Source: Lachnospiraceae bacterium
Lineage (GTDB): Bacteria; Bacillota; Clostridia; Lachnospirales; Lachnospiraceae
Direction of reading: 5' to 3'
Length of the DNA stretch: 64,000 bases
Assembly: GCA_019421365.1 (NCBI GenBank)
Contig: JAHZFJ010000023.1
Coordinates: forward strand, 1 to 64,000
Below are positions 8,628 through 17,174 of this stretch, piece after piece. The position numbers and the translations under genes are program-made. The first letter of the stretch is position 1, and each line of letters begins with the position of its first letter. Below the pieces are notes generated by a model, which ran no database searches, was not told the DNA's origin, and worked only from the letters and a program-made list of their open reading frames with translations.

Positions 8628-9182
8628 ATGTTAAACAAAGTAAAATATCTTCTTAAAAAGTCGAACATTTTCTTAAAAGGTCGAATATATTATTATGGAG
8701 TAAGTACTTTATTGGTTAAGGAAATGAATGATAATATAATCGATTTTGAAGTTATACAAAGAGGTTTAAAAAATGGCATGTATCAATTCATTGGTTCAGG
8801 GTCATCAAGAAGAGTATTTGATCTTGAAAATGGTTATGTAGTAAAGTCCGCTTTAAACTATGGAGGGATTACTCAAAACAAGATGGAATATAATGTATAT
8901 AACCAGGAAAAAAATGAATTCTTTGCTCCAATACTTGCTATATCTGATGATACTAAATTGCTAATTATGAAAAAAGGTGAGCGATTATGGAGTATTAACC
9001 AAATATTACAATATTATCAGGTCTATAATATGAGAGAATTGGTAAGCAATTCTTACTTTATGGAGATAAGACGAACATATGGGTTAGCTGCCGGAGACCT
9101 GGTTAGGAAATCTAGTTGGGGTATGATAGACCAAGTACCTGTATTGGTGGACTATGGCTATACTGGTCGTAGAAGACGTTAG
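8628..9182 (+). CDS. Short protein-kinase-like protein of unknown function
   Basis: A 184-residue protein. Residues about 50-75 read GSGSSRRVFDLENGYVVKSA, which looks like a glycine-rich loop followed by the VVK Lys of a kinase N-lobe, and a later VPVLVDYGYT could take the place of the metal-binding DFG segment. A normal catalytic HxD loop is not visible and the protein is far shorter than a full kinase, so it is either a minimal or truncated kinase-like fold or a chance resemblance. The start is uncertain: ATG 8628 has a weak AGAAGAG site, and ATG 8725, just after AAGGAA, is an alternative. It follows the ABC exporter by 25 bases and may be its last operon gene; a terminator follows. Confidence 0.55.
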   Translation: MLNKVKYLLKKSNIFLKGRIYYYGVSTLLVKEMNDNIIDFEVIQRGLKNGMYQFIGSGSSRRVFDLENGYVVKSALNYGGITQNKMEYNVYNQEKNEFFAPILAISDDTKLLIMKKGERLWSINQILQYYQVYNMRELVSNSYFMEIRRTYGLAAGDLVRKSSWGMIDQVPVLVDYGYTGRRRR

Positions 9183-9193
9183 AGATAGAACAA

Positions 9194-9247
9194 AAGGAAG
9201 ACAATATGCAAGTTATAATCTTACATATTGTCTTCCTTATTTTGTTA
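9194..9247 (+). terminator. Intrinsic terminator
   Basis: AAGGAAGACAATATG pairs perfectly with CATATTGTCTTCCTT (15 pairs, 15-base loop), followed by a T-rich tail. It ends the ABC exporter transcript. Confidence 0.85.
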
Positions 9248-9348
9248 TTATACAATATAGTAGTCAATATTATTAAAGTATATATTGTAGATGATTAGAG
9301 AAACTATGAGGGTTGATAAGATAAACATTTTATATGAGGAGGACTATT

Positions 9349-10071
9349 ATGCCAAAAGTTGTGAGGAGAGGATACCAAAAAGAAGATACCTATCAATTCA
9401 ATGGTGAAGAGAAGACCAAATTAGAGAAAGCAGCTTATGAATTATATTTTCTATTAAATCAAGGATATCCTATAAAACAAGCCGCAACTTTTATCGGGAA
9501 CCACTATATGTTCTCTGAGAGACAGAGGTTAGCATTAGTCCGAACGATTTCTTCTCTTGAAGATTGTAATGGCAGATTATCCAGACAGATCACCAAATTT
9601 AATGATATCGAAACAGTGCACATTGATGGATTTAATACGATTATCACATTAGAAGCCGCATTATCAGGTTCTCCTGTATTCAGATCATTAGATGGAACTA
9701 TACGGGATTTGGCTGGCCTTCGCGGTAATTATCGAATTATAGATAAGACAGAGAAAGCTATACATCTTATCTATCAATGGCTTGTATCGAAAGAAATTCA
9801 TGAAGCTTTCTTCTATTTTGATTCTCCTGTGTCAAACTCGGGGAGATTAGCCAATATGGTAAGAGAAATGGCTGAATTGTATGAATTACAAGTACAAACT
9901 TACGTCATACCAGATGTTGATATAACTCTAGAGAAGAAAGACAATGTAATTACCAGTGACGCTATCATTCTTAATAAATGTATTAGTTGGCTGAATATGA
10001 ATCAGGAGATAATAGAAAAAATTAATGAGGTATGGGAGGTTTCGCTTTGTAGTAAGTTAAGCATTAATTGA
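9349..10071 (+). CDS. DUF434 family protein
   Basis: A 240-residue soluble protein matching the DUF434 pattern: an N-terminal helical segment (EKTKLEKAAYELYFLLNQGY) followed by HIDGFNTIITLEAALSG and FYFDSPVSNSGRLANMVREM. The IDGFN and FDSPVSNSG motifs suggest a PIN/Toprim-like nucleotide or metal site, but the family function is unknown. The ATG at 9349 has GAGGAGG at ideal spacing; the ATG at 9334 overlaps that site and was rejected. It stands alone between a terminator and a broken lipoprotein gene. Confidence 0.72.
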   Translation: MPKVVRRGYQKEDTYQFNGEEKTKLEKAAYELYFLLNQGYPIKQAATFIGNHYMFSERQRLALVRTISSLEDCNGRLSRQITKFNDIETVHIDGFNTIITLEAALSGSPVFRSLDGTIRDLAGLRGNYRIIDKTEKAIHLIYQWLVSKEIHEAFFYFDSPVSNSGRLANMVREMAELYELQVQTYVIPDVDITLEKKDNVITSDAIILNKCISWLNMNQEIIEKINEVWEVSLCSKLSIN

Positions 10072-10099
10072 GAACTTCTATTTTAAAAGGAGAGTTAAA

Positions 10100-10492
10100 A
10101 TGTATAAAAGTATATTACTGATATTAATTTGCTCAATGCTAATTGTGACTTCATGTTCAAAAAATGGCGATATCCAAGAAGGTCTGCCCTTTTACAGATA
10201 TTAATGATTTGCCAACAAGTTATACCATGACTCATTATTTTATATAAAAGACTTATCGTTTGATGGTTCATACTATTATGTATCTGTAAAGGATGTAGAA
10301 ACTAAGCAATATAAATATTTAAATCACTACTTAATCAGACCAGATAATGGCGCTAGTTATAAAATATTTGATTATTATATTTTAGTAAATGAAAAAGATA
10401 TTTCATTTGACTCTCTCGAAAAATCTATAGTAAGCAGCAACTCCAGCGATTATATAGATCAATATCGTATTTTTATTAACCTAATACAATAA
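10100..10492 (+). pseudogene. Broken lipoprotein gene
   Basis: An AGGAGAG site and ATG at 10100 open a lipoprotein signal peptide (LLILICSMLIVTSC, lipobox ending at Cys19). The frame stops at 10202-10204. A different frame continues FYIKDLSFDGSYYYVSVKDV and runs through IFDYYILVNEKDISF to a stop at 10490-10492. The pieces fit one secreted lipoprotein of about 130 residues disrupted by at least one frameshift near 10195-10230. I recognise no family. It lies 28 bases after the DUF434 gene. Confidence 0.6.
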
Positions 10493-10598
10493 TGTTTTCA
10501 ATTCTTTAATATTAATGCAAATACATATAGACAAGTATGCAATCATTTATTATGATTAAGTCATGATACAAAAGATAATATCGTAACGGAGGATTGAC

Positions 10599-11189
10599 AT
10601 GACAGAGAAAGAAAAGGCAGCAGCAGGTTATCTATATGATAACAACTATGACAAAGAATTAGTGAAAGAACGAACAATATGTAAGGATAAATGTTTTAAA
10701 TTTAATCAATTGATGCCATCACAATATGAGGAACAGAAGGCATTAATAAAAGAAATTATGGGTAAAACAAAAGAAAATTTTGTGATTACAGCTCCATTTT
10801 GGTGTGACTGTGGTTATAACATAGAAATCGGAGAGAATTTTTATACCAATCATAATTGCGTAATCCTAGATTGTGCCAAGGTTGTTTTTGGTGACAATGT
10901 ATTCATTGCACCGAATTGTTGTTTCTCAACAGCAGGACATCCAATTGATGCAGAGCAGAGAAATCAAGGGCTAGAATATGCGTATCCAATCACTGTTGGT
11001 AATGATGTATGGTTTGGAGCGGGGGTAGTGGTTCTTCCAGGAGTTACAATTGGAGATAATACTGTTATCGGAGCTGGTAGTGTGGTAAATAAAGATATTC
11101 CTTCTGGTGTTATTGCAGTGGGTAACCCATGTAAGCCGATTCGTAAGATAACAGAGGCAGATAAAGAGAAATATAAGATGTTGAAATAA
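10599..11189 (+). CDS. Maltose/galactoside O-acetyltransferase-like enzyme
   Basis: A 196-residue hexapeptide-repeat (left-handed beta-helix) acetyltransferase. It shows the N-terminal Mac domain (MTEKEKAAAGYLYDNNYDKEL), FWCDCGYNIEIGENFYTNHN, the catalytic His region (STAGHPIDAEQR) and repeats through VWFGAGVVVLPGVTIGDNTV, ending VVNKDIPSGVIAVGNPCKPI. The family transfers acetyl from acetyl-CoA to maltose, glucose or galactosides, possibly for detoxification; the true substrate cannot be told from sequence. GGAGG precedes the ATG. It is a single gene with its own terminator. Confidence 0.92.
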   Translation: MTEKEKAAAGYLYDNNYDKELVKERTICKDKCFKFNQLMPSQYEEQKALIKEIMGKTKENFVITAPFWCDCGYNIEIGENFYTNHNCVILDCAKVVFGDNVFIAPNCCFSTAGHPIDAEQRNQGLEYAYPITVGNDVWFGAGVVVLPGVTIGDNTVIGAGSVVNKDIPSGVIAVGNPCKPIRKITEADKEKYKMLK

Positions 11190-11230
11190 ATAGATTGAAA
11201 GAATTAGAATGAAATAATTAACTTGATAAA

Positions 11231-11276
11231 AGTAGGTAGGGTATATTCTGTTTCGAATATATCCTACCTGCTTTTT
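11231..11276 (+). terminator. Intrinsic terminator after the acetyltransferase gene
   Basis: AGTAGGTAGGGTATATT pairs with AATATATCCTACCTGCT with minor mismatches, followed by six T. Confidence 0.85.
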
Positions 11277-11338
11277 TGCTATTAGACTGTGCTTGATTAC
11301 ATTAGAGCTAAGCCACATTATTCATTTATAGCATGGTA

Positions 11339-11467
11339 TTATTCATATGGACTTTTAAGTGACTTTTGATCAGCGTTCTCTGGAATTATATCTTCAAATT
11401 TATATATTTCTGTTCCATCGTTAGAATATCCTAAAATTTCAAATTTGGTTCCTTTGAAGCCATCCAT
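11339..11467 (-). pseudogene. Short relic reading frame in the gap before nifH
   Basis: A 42-codon minus-strand frame whose product (starting MDGFKGTKFEILGYSNDGTE, ending KSPYE) reads like the C-terminal end of a larger soluble protein. There is no ribosome-binding site and stops lie directly upstream. I take it as the remnant of a lost gene. The rest of 11190-11775 holds a terminator, a repeat-B remnant and the nifH promoter. Confidence 0.3.
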
Positions 11468-11492
11468 ATTACTTCATTCTTGAGTATAGTGT

Positions 11493-11508
11493 TTTTTGTG
11501 TCATAGTA
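11493..11508. repeat. Remnant of palindromic repeat family B
   Basis: TTTTTTGTGTCATAGTA here shares about 15 identical bases with the right arm of family B copies at 25501 and 46509. The flanking bases have diverged, so this is probably the scar of an old insertion. Confidence 0.35.
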
Positions 11509-11643
11509 ACTTAGTTGGGGAAATTAAGCATATCCATTAAAAAACATAACAATCCTAAGATAATGATAATAACCTCGTTTTTCATACTGTAATATGCATA
11601 AAACACCTGCAAGATTTGTGAGCATTTTATACAATCACGTGTA

Positions 11644-11672
11644 TTGTGGAATAAAATTACAGTACTTATAAT
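11644..11672 (+). promoter_or_regulatory. nifH: Probable nifH promoter
   Basis: TTGTGG at 11644-11649 and TATAAT at 11667-11672 are separated by 17 bases. The start would be near 11679, giving a 5' leader of about 97 bases. No sigma-54 (-24/-12) motif was seen, which fits a clostridial rather than proteobacterial nif control. Confidence 0.6.
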
Positions 11673-11754
11673 GATACCAATAGAACACAAGCAATGTTAC
11701 TAGCGGAATAGATAACATGTATCGTTCTATCATAAAATCACACATAAAAAATAG

Positions 11755-12594
<840 letters not shown>

Positions 12595-12656
12595 TTAATA
12601 GGTAATTGTGAAGATATTAAGATACATGAAGATACATAGTATAAAGATTTTGTTGT

Positions 12657-12699
12657 TTATAGAGGATGAGATCACAAAGTGATATAGAGCTTCTATAAA
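12657..12699 (+). terminator. Hairpin between nifH and nifI1
   Basis: TTTATAGA (12657-12664) pairs with TCTATAAA (12692-12699), and inside it ATCAC pairs with GTGAT. No U-run follows. It may act as a partial terminator or 3' stabiliser so that nifH mRNA exceeds the downstream genes, as seen in other nif operons. Confidence 0.5.
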
Positions 12700-12713
12700 A
12701 GAAAGGAGAAGTT

Positions 12714-13040
12714 ATGTACCTTATAAGATCAATAATTAGACCTGAAAAAGTGAATGAGGTTTTATCGGAATTATTATCAGCAGGATTTCCGGCTGTAACA
12801 AAGATGGATGTATATGGTAGAGGTAAACAAAAAGGTATCCGAATTGGAGATGTTACATATGACGAGATTCCTAAAGAGATGCTTTTAATGGTAGTTAAAG
12901 ATGAAGACAAAGACGATGCCATTAAGATTATCATGAAATACGCTAGAACAGGTGCGAATGGTAATTACGGTGATGGTAAGATATTTGTTAGTCCGGTTGA
13001 AGAGGCTTATACAATCAGTACGAAAACAAAAGAATTATAG
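12714..13040 (+). CDS. nifI1: Nitrogenase-specific PII protein NifI1
   Basis: A 108-residue GlnB-family protein that opens MYLIRSIIRPEKVNEVLSEL and has the T-loop region VYGRGKQKGIRIGDVTYDEI and the C-terminal GNYGDGKIFVSPVEEAYTI of NifI1. With NifI2 it forms a complex that binds NifDK and blocks it when 2-oxoglutarate is low and ammonium is high (established in methanogens). The T-loop lacks the uridylylated Tyr context of GlnB. Its place between nifH and nifD is typical of archaeal and clostridial clusters. AAAGGAG precedes the ATG. Confidence 0.95.
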   Translation: MYLIRSIIRPEKVNEVLSELLSAGFPAVTKMDVYGRGKQKGIRIGDVTYDEIPKEMLLMVVKDEDKDDAIKIIMKYARTGANGNYGDGKIFVSPVEEAYTISTKTKEL

Positions 13041-13051
13041 GAGGTACTGCC

Positions 13052-13438
13052 ATGAAAGAAGTCTTAATAATTGTTAGGCAAGATAAAGTGAGTAAGACGA
13101 AAGTAGCATTAACAGAGGCGGGAATTCTGGGTTTTACATGTAGAAAATGTATGGGAAGAGGTAAGAAATTATTCTCTCCTGATTTGTATTCTGTACTAGA
13201 CAATGGTGATGTACCAACCAATTCAATCGGTGAGTGTTTTACTGAAGGAAGTCGTTTGATACCAAAACGTCTATTTGTAATAATGGCTCAAGATGAAGAT
13301 GTGGAAAAAATCATTGAAGCAACTATGGAAGTAAACAGTACAGGAAATCCTGGTGACGGTAAAATCTTTGTAATGCCGGTGGTCACATCATATCGTATCA
13401 GAGATGGAAAGCAACAGGATGACTCTGATTCATATTAG
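13052..13438 (+). CDS. nifI2: Nitrogenase-specific PII protein NifI2
   Basis: A 128-residue PII paralogue, 11 bases after nifI1. It begins MKEVLIIVRQDKVSKTKVAL and has the long T-loop CRKCMGRGKKLFSPDLYSVL and the family C-terminus GNPGDGKIFVMPVVTSYRIR. It is the partner of NifI1 in switching nitrogenase off; in the methanogen system NifI2 senses 2-oxoglutarate. Cys residues in the T-loop (CRKC) are worth noting. AGGAGG precedes the ATG. The nifD leader repeat follows directly. Confidence 0.95.
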   Translation: MKEVLIIVRQDKVSKTKVALTEAGILGFTCRKCMGRGKKLFSPDLYSVLDNGDVPTNSIGECFTEGSRLIPKRLFVIMAQDEDVEKIIEATMEVNSTGNPGDGKIFVMPVVTSYRIRDGKQQDDSDSY

Positions 13439-13449
13439 GAAGGAGGATA

Positions 13450-13551
13450 GTGTGAAAGATAAATCTTTCACATGGCGATTGGGTGTCCAAAGTCAACAAG
13501 TTGACTTGCACAAAGTCGCCAGACTTTTGAAAGGGCATGGTGATTAATATG
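13450..13551 (+). repeat. Conserved leader repeat ahead of nifD (copy 1)
   Basis: It holds a perfect 9-pair hairpin (TGTGAAAGA at 13451-13459 with TCTTTCACA at 13464-13472) and a second stem-loop (GGCGATT 13474-13480 with AGTCGCC 13514-13520, enclosing AAGTCAAC/GTTGACTT). Then comes GACTTTTGAAAGGGCATGG, running into the GGTGATTAATATG start of nifD. The outer blocks are repeated almost base for base at 23373-23455, before the AnfO-like gene. The element carries the ribosome-binding site and start codon of the gene behind it. Confidence 0.85.
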
Positions 13552-15177
13552 GTTTTACATGGAAATGAATTAAGAGATAAGGTTTTAGAAAAATATAGTG
13601 CAAAGGTGTATAGAAACAGAAAGCAACATGTTCTATCCATTGATCCAGAAGCTAGTAATGAGATTACTGCTAATGTGCGTACCATTCCAGGTATCATTAC
13701 TCAAAGAGGATGTTGCTATGCAGGGTGTAAAGGTGTAGTTCTAGGACCTATGAGTGACAACGCGATTATTGTACATGGACCAATTGGTTGTTCCTTCTAC
13801 ACTTGGGGAACAAGAAGACATAAGCAAGTAGAGACAGATCGTCATGGTGAGCACGCAGATTGTTATGTTGAATATTGTTTCTCAACTGATATGCAAGAGC
13901 CAAACATTGTATTTGGTGGTGAGAAGAAATTGAAAAAGGCGATAGAGGAATGTATGGCAGTCTATAATCCTAAGATGCTTAGTATTTGCTCAACATGTCC
14001 AGTTGGCCTTATCGGTGATGATATTCATGCAATTGCAAAATGGGCGAGAGAAGAATATCCAGGCTTAATGTGTATAGCATTCTCATGTGAAGGTTATAAA
14101 GGTGTTACACAATCAGCAGGACATCATATTGCATCAAATCAAATCATTCGTTTTATCGTTGGTACAGGAGATCATAAACCACAGAAGAAATTCTCCGTAA
14201 ATATTCTTGGTGAATATAATATCGGTGGAGATGGTTGGGAAATAGAAAGAATCTTGAATCGATGTGGTATCGAGGTAGTTAGTGCTATGACAGGAACGAG
14301 TTGTTATAGAGATATGAAGAATGCACATCTTGCGGACTTGAATCTAGTTCAGTGTCATCGTTCCATTAACTATGTAGCAGATATGATGAAAGATAAATAC
14401 GGAATGGACTGGATTAAAGTTAACTTCATCGGTGTTAATGCTACGAAGAAATCAATTCGTGCAATAGGTGCATATTTTAATGAGCCGGAACTTAGTGCTA
14501 GAATCGAAGAAGTAATTGCAGATGAAGAGAATGCAATTGCAGACGAAATGGAATATTATAAGAGTAAATTGAAGGGAAAGACAGCAGCAATATATGTTGG
14601 CGGTTCTCGTTCTCATCATTATCAATTATTATTACAAGATCTTGGCATGTCAACCGTGTTAGCTGGTTATGAATTTGCCCATCGGGATGATTACGAAGGA
14701 CGAAGTGTCATACCTGATATTAAAGTGGATGCAGATTCTAAGAATATTGAGAATCTAAAGATCGAAGCAGATGAAAACTTATACAATCCAGATAGAATTA
14801 CTCCTGAGCATAGGGCAGAACTAGAGGCAAATGAAGATATTGAACTTAATGATTATCAAGGTATGTATCCTGACATGGAAGAAGGTTCTATAATAGCTGA
14901 TGACTTGAATCATTTTGAAACAGAGGAATTTCTTAAGGCATTAAAACCTGATGTTTTCTTCTCGGGGATTAAGGATAAGTTCGTAGTTCAAAAAGGCGGT
15001 ATGCTATCAAGACAGATACACTCCTATGATTATCAAGGGCCATATACTTGTTTTCAGGGTGCAGCAAGATTTGGGCATGACCTCGTAATGGGATTATATG
15101 TACCAGCATGGAGTTTTATTAAAGCACCATGGAAGAATCAAGCCACACTAGTGGGTAAATTAGGAGGTGAGGTATAA
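13549..15177 (+). CDS. nifD: Nitrogenase MoFe protein alpha chain NifD
   Basis: A 542-residue alpha subunit. P-cluster ligand regions are RGCCYAGCKGVV, HGPIGCSFYTW and STCPVGLIGDD. The FeMo-cofactor environment is present: GHHIASN (His195 type), LVQCHRSINY (Cys275 type) and IHSYDYQGPY (His442 type). An acidic insertion near residues 380-440 is typical of clostridial NifD. No anfG/vnfG-like delta gene follows, so it is Mo-type. ATG 13549 was chosen because GGTGATT sits at normal spacing; ATG 13537 lacks a site. The gene overlaps nifK by one base (TAATG). Confidence 0.97.
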   Translation: MVLHGNELRDKVLEKYSAKVYRNRKQHVLSIDPEASNEITANVRTIPGIITQRGCCYAGCKGVVLGPMSDNAIIVHGPIGCSFYTWGTRRHKQVETDRHGEHADCYVEYCFSTDMQEPNIVFGGEKKLKKAIEECMAVYNPKMLSICSTCPVGLIGDDIHAIAKWAREEYPGLMCIAFSCEGYKGVTQSAGHHIASNQIIRFIVGTGDHKPQKKFSVNILGEYNIGGDGWEIERILNRCGIEVVSAMTGTSCYRDMKNAHLADLNLVQCHRSINYVADMMKDKYGMDWIKVNFIGVNATKKSIRAIGAYFNEPELSARIEEVIADEENAIADEMEYYKSKLKGKTAAIYVGGSRSHHYQLLLQDLGMSTVLAGYEFAHRDDYEGRSVIPDIKVDADSKNIENLKIEADENLYNPDRITPEHRAELEANEDIELNDYQGMYPDMEEGSIIADDLNHFETEEFLKALKPDVFFSGIKDKFVVQKGGMLSRQIHSYDYQGPYTCFQGAARFGHDLVMGLYVPAWSFIKAPWKNQATLVGKLGGEV

Positions 15178-16568
15178 TGCTTAAATATACGCCAAAAGAA
15201 ATTGTAGATAGAGAAGCTCTTGTTATTAATCCATGTAAAACTTGTCAGCCAGTTGGTGCTTTATATGCAGCACTAGGTGTACATGGATGTCTTCCTCACA
15301 GTCATGGTTCACAAGGGTGTGTTGCATTTCATAGAATGTACCTTACTAGACATTTTAAGGATCCCATTCAAGCATCTTCAAGTTCATTCACAGAAGGTGC
15401 CTCTGTATTTGGCGGAGGATCGAATCTAAAGACAGCTGTTAAAAATATATTTGATTTATATAATCCAGATATTGTTGCAGTACATACAACTTGCCTTTCT
15501 GAGACAATTGGCGATGATTTGAATTCTCTCTTAATTGATATTACCCCAACGCTTCCAGAAGGAAAATATATCGTTCATGCGAATACTCCTAGTTATTTTG
15601 GTTCACATATTCACGGATTTTTCAATATGGTTAATGGTTTTATGAAATATCTTAGCGTATCAACAGGTACCTCCAATGGAAAGCTAGCATTATTTCCAGG
15701 CTGGCTAAATCCAGGTGATTATCGTGAGCTTAAGAGACTTATGACACAGATGAACGTACCATTTATTATGTTACCTGATACAGATGGGACAGTCGATACG
15801 CCTACGACTGGAGAGTATGCAATGTACGAAAAAGGTGGTACTACAATAGAAGAGATTAAGTCTTTAGGTGATTGCAAAAGTTCTCTTGGGATTGGTATGA
15901 CGGTATCAGCACCTAGTGTTAGTTTCCTTAATAAGAAATGTAAGGTAAAAGGAGATACTATTCCATATCCAATCGGCATCGATGCTACGGATGCATTAAT
16001 CTTAAAACTACAAGAGTTTTCGACTGAGGAGGTACCTGCAAGTATTGAGAATCAAAGAGGTCATTTGGTAGATATGATGGTAGATACCCATCAATATACC
16101 TATGAAAAGAAAGTTGCGATCTATGGAGATCCAGATTTCGTTATTGGTATGATGTCATTATGTTTAGAACTTGGCATGATTCCAAAGTATTGTATCACAG
16201 GTACACCAAGTGCAACTTTCGAAGAAGAAGGTAAAAGTTTATTAGAAAAGTATGGTGTTAAAGAAGAATGCAGAGTTCAAGCTGCTAATCAATTAAATAC
16301 TACTACAGATCTTTTCTTACTTCATCAATGGATTAGGAATGATTCAGTAGATTTATTAATCGGTGGTACCCATGGTAAACACATTGCAAGAGCAGAAGAC
16401 ATTCCACTTGTAAGAGCAGGATTTGATGTGATTGACCGTTATTGTCATTCTTATTTCCCGATAGTTGGATACGAAGGAGCAATGCGAATGGTTGAGAAGA
16501 TCACCAATGCACTTATGGATTATCAAGACAGCCATTGTGAAGAAAAAGATGTTGAGATGGTAATGTAG
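15177..16568 (+). CDS. nifK: Nitrogenase MoFe protein beta chain NifK
   Basis: A 463-residue beta subunit. It opens with the P-cluster segment NPCKTCQPVGALYAALGVHG, then PHSHGSQGCVAFHR and the conserved VHTTCLSETIGDDL, giving the Cys ligands it contributes to the P-cluster. The end (GYEGAMRMVEKITNAL) is typical. It is a short clostridial type lacking the about 50-residue N-terminal extension of proteobacterial NifK. Translation is probably coupled to nifD through the one-base overlap. A 170-base gap with a hairpin separates it from the next gene. Confidence 0.97.
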   Translation: MLKYTPKEIVDREALVINPCKTCQPVGALYAALGVHGCLPHSHGSQGCVAFHRMYLTRHFKDPIQASSSSFTEGASVFGGGSNLKTAVKNIFDLYNPDIVAVHTTCLSETIGDDLNSLLIDITPTLPEGKYIVHANTPSYFGSHIHGFFNMVNGFMKYLSVSTGTSNGKLALFPGWLNPGDYRELKRLMTQMNVPFIMLPDTDGTVDTPTTGEYAMYEKGGTTIEEIKSLGDCKSSLGIGMTVSAPSVSFLNKKCKVKGDTIPYPIGIDATDALILKLQEFSTEEVPASIENQRGHLVDMMVDTHQYTYEKKVAIYGDPDFVIGMMSLCLELGMIPKYCITGTPSATFEEEGKSLLEKYGVKEECRVQAANQLNTTTDLFLLHQWIRNDSVDLLIGGTHGKHIARAEDIPLVRAGFDVIDRYCHSYFPIVGYEGAMRMVEKITNALMDYQDSHCEEKDVEMVM

Positions 16569-16635
16569 GGTAATTTTAGAATATATAACGCAATCTGAAA
16601 AGTTAAAATCAAATTAATCATATTTTATAAAAGAT

Positions 16636-16662
16636 GCAGGAGTATACAAACTATACTCTTGC
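16636..16662 (+). terminator. Hairpin after nifK
   Basis: GCAGGAGTATA (16636-16646) pairs with TATACTCTTGC (16652-16662) around a 5-base loop, then TGTCTTGTT. The tail is weak, so it is likely a partial terminator that lowers nifE and later gene expression relative to nifHDK. Confidence 0.55.
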
Positions 16663-16737
16663 TGTCTTGTTATAGTAAAACCAATTCTAGGCCAATTTTT
16701 ATTATAAGTAAAATGATGTAAGTAAAGGAGTATATGA

Positions 16738-16947
16738 ATGCAAATTGAAGAAAAGTATTTAACTGAATTTAAAGGCCAAAAATTTCTTCTATTAGAAGAC
16801 ATGGAGGAGTTCGTTAAGAAAACGCTAGGTGCTTATGACGCATATGGTGAAAAAAATACTCTATATATAATAATGAAAAGAGGCGATAAAGAGGAAATTG
16901 AACTTAACTATTCTTTCTCTGATAAGAACTATCATTTAGAAGTGTAG
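16738..16947 (+). CDS. Small acidic protein of unknown function in the nif cluster
   Basis: A 69-residue protein (MQIEEKYLTEFKGQKFLLLE start) with a helix-rich front half, a KNTLYIIMKRGDKEEIELNY strand pair and an EV end. AAAGGAG lies seven bases before the ATG, and the gene sits alone between nifK and nifE in the same direction, so it is probably expressed with the cluster. I recognise no family. It has no Cys and only one His, which argues against a metal carrier. A small binding protein for NifDK or NifEN is possible, from position only. Confidence 0.65.
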   Translation: MQIEEKYLTEFKGQKFLLLEDMEEFVKKTLGAYDAYGEKNTLYIIMKRGDKEEIELNYSFSDKNYHLEV

Positions 16948-17100
16948 GCATAATCCTAAAGTAGTAGGTTACGAGGTAAAAGATGATACATAATAGTAAT
17001 ATTAAAATATGGTATAAGTGTCATAGAAATTACCAATGGAGTATTCACAAAAAACTATTGACGAAACCACTGGAAAGGAATATTATTACAGAAATTCATA

Positions 17101-17136
17101 GCGGGGGTAAAGACGACACCGTCTTTCTACCCTCGC
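17101..17136 (+). promoter_or_regulatory. Strong hairpin in the nifE leader
   Basis: GCGGGGGTAAAGACG pairs with CGTCTTTCTACCCTCGC around an ACAC loop. It ends 38 bases before the nifE start and has no U-run directly after. The following GAAAGGAGCATG resembles the GAAAGGGCATG of the nifD leader. It could protect or regulate the mRNA. It lies inside the reading frame that opens at 16983, which supports the later start for nifE. Confidence 0.55.
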
Positions 17137-17174
17137 TTTCTGCATACTTTGGCGACAGAAAGGAGCATGTGTAT

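Noticed and set aside
13450..13551. CRISPR-like or direct repeat array
   Set aside because: Only two widely spaced copies, each tied to a gene start; no spacer arrangement anywhere in the window.
13537..16568. Vanadium or iron-only nitrogenase
   Set aside because: nifD and nifK overlap by one base with no delta-subunit gene; modABC is adjacent. Mo-type is more likely despite the AnfO-like gene.
16983..17174. 64-residue N-terminal extension of NifE
   Set aside because: It runs through a strong hairpin, does not resemble NifE, and ATG 17175 has a proper site.
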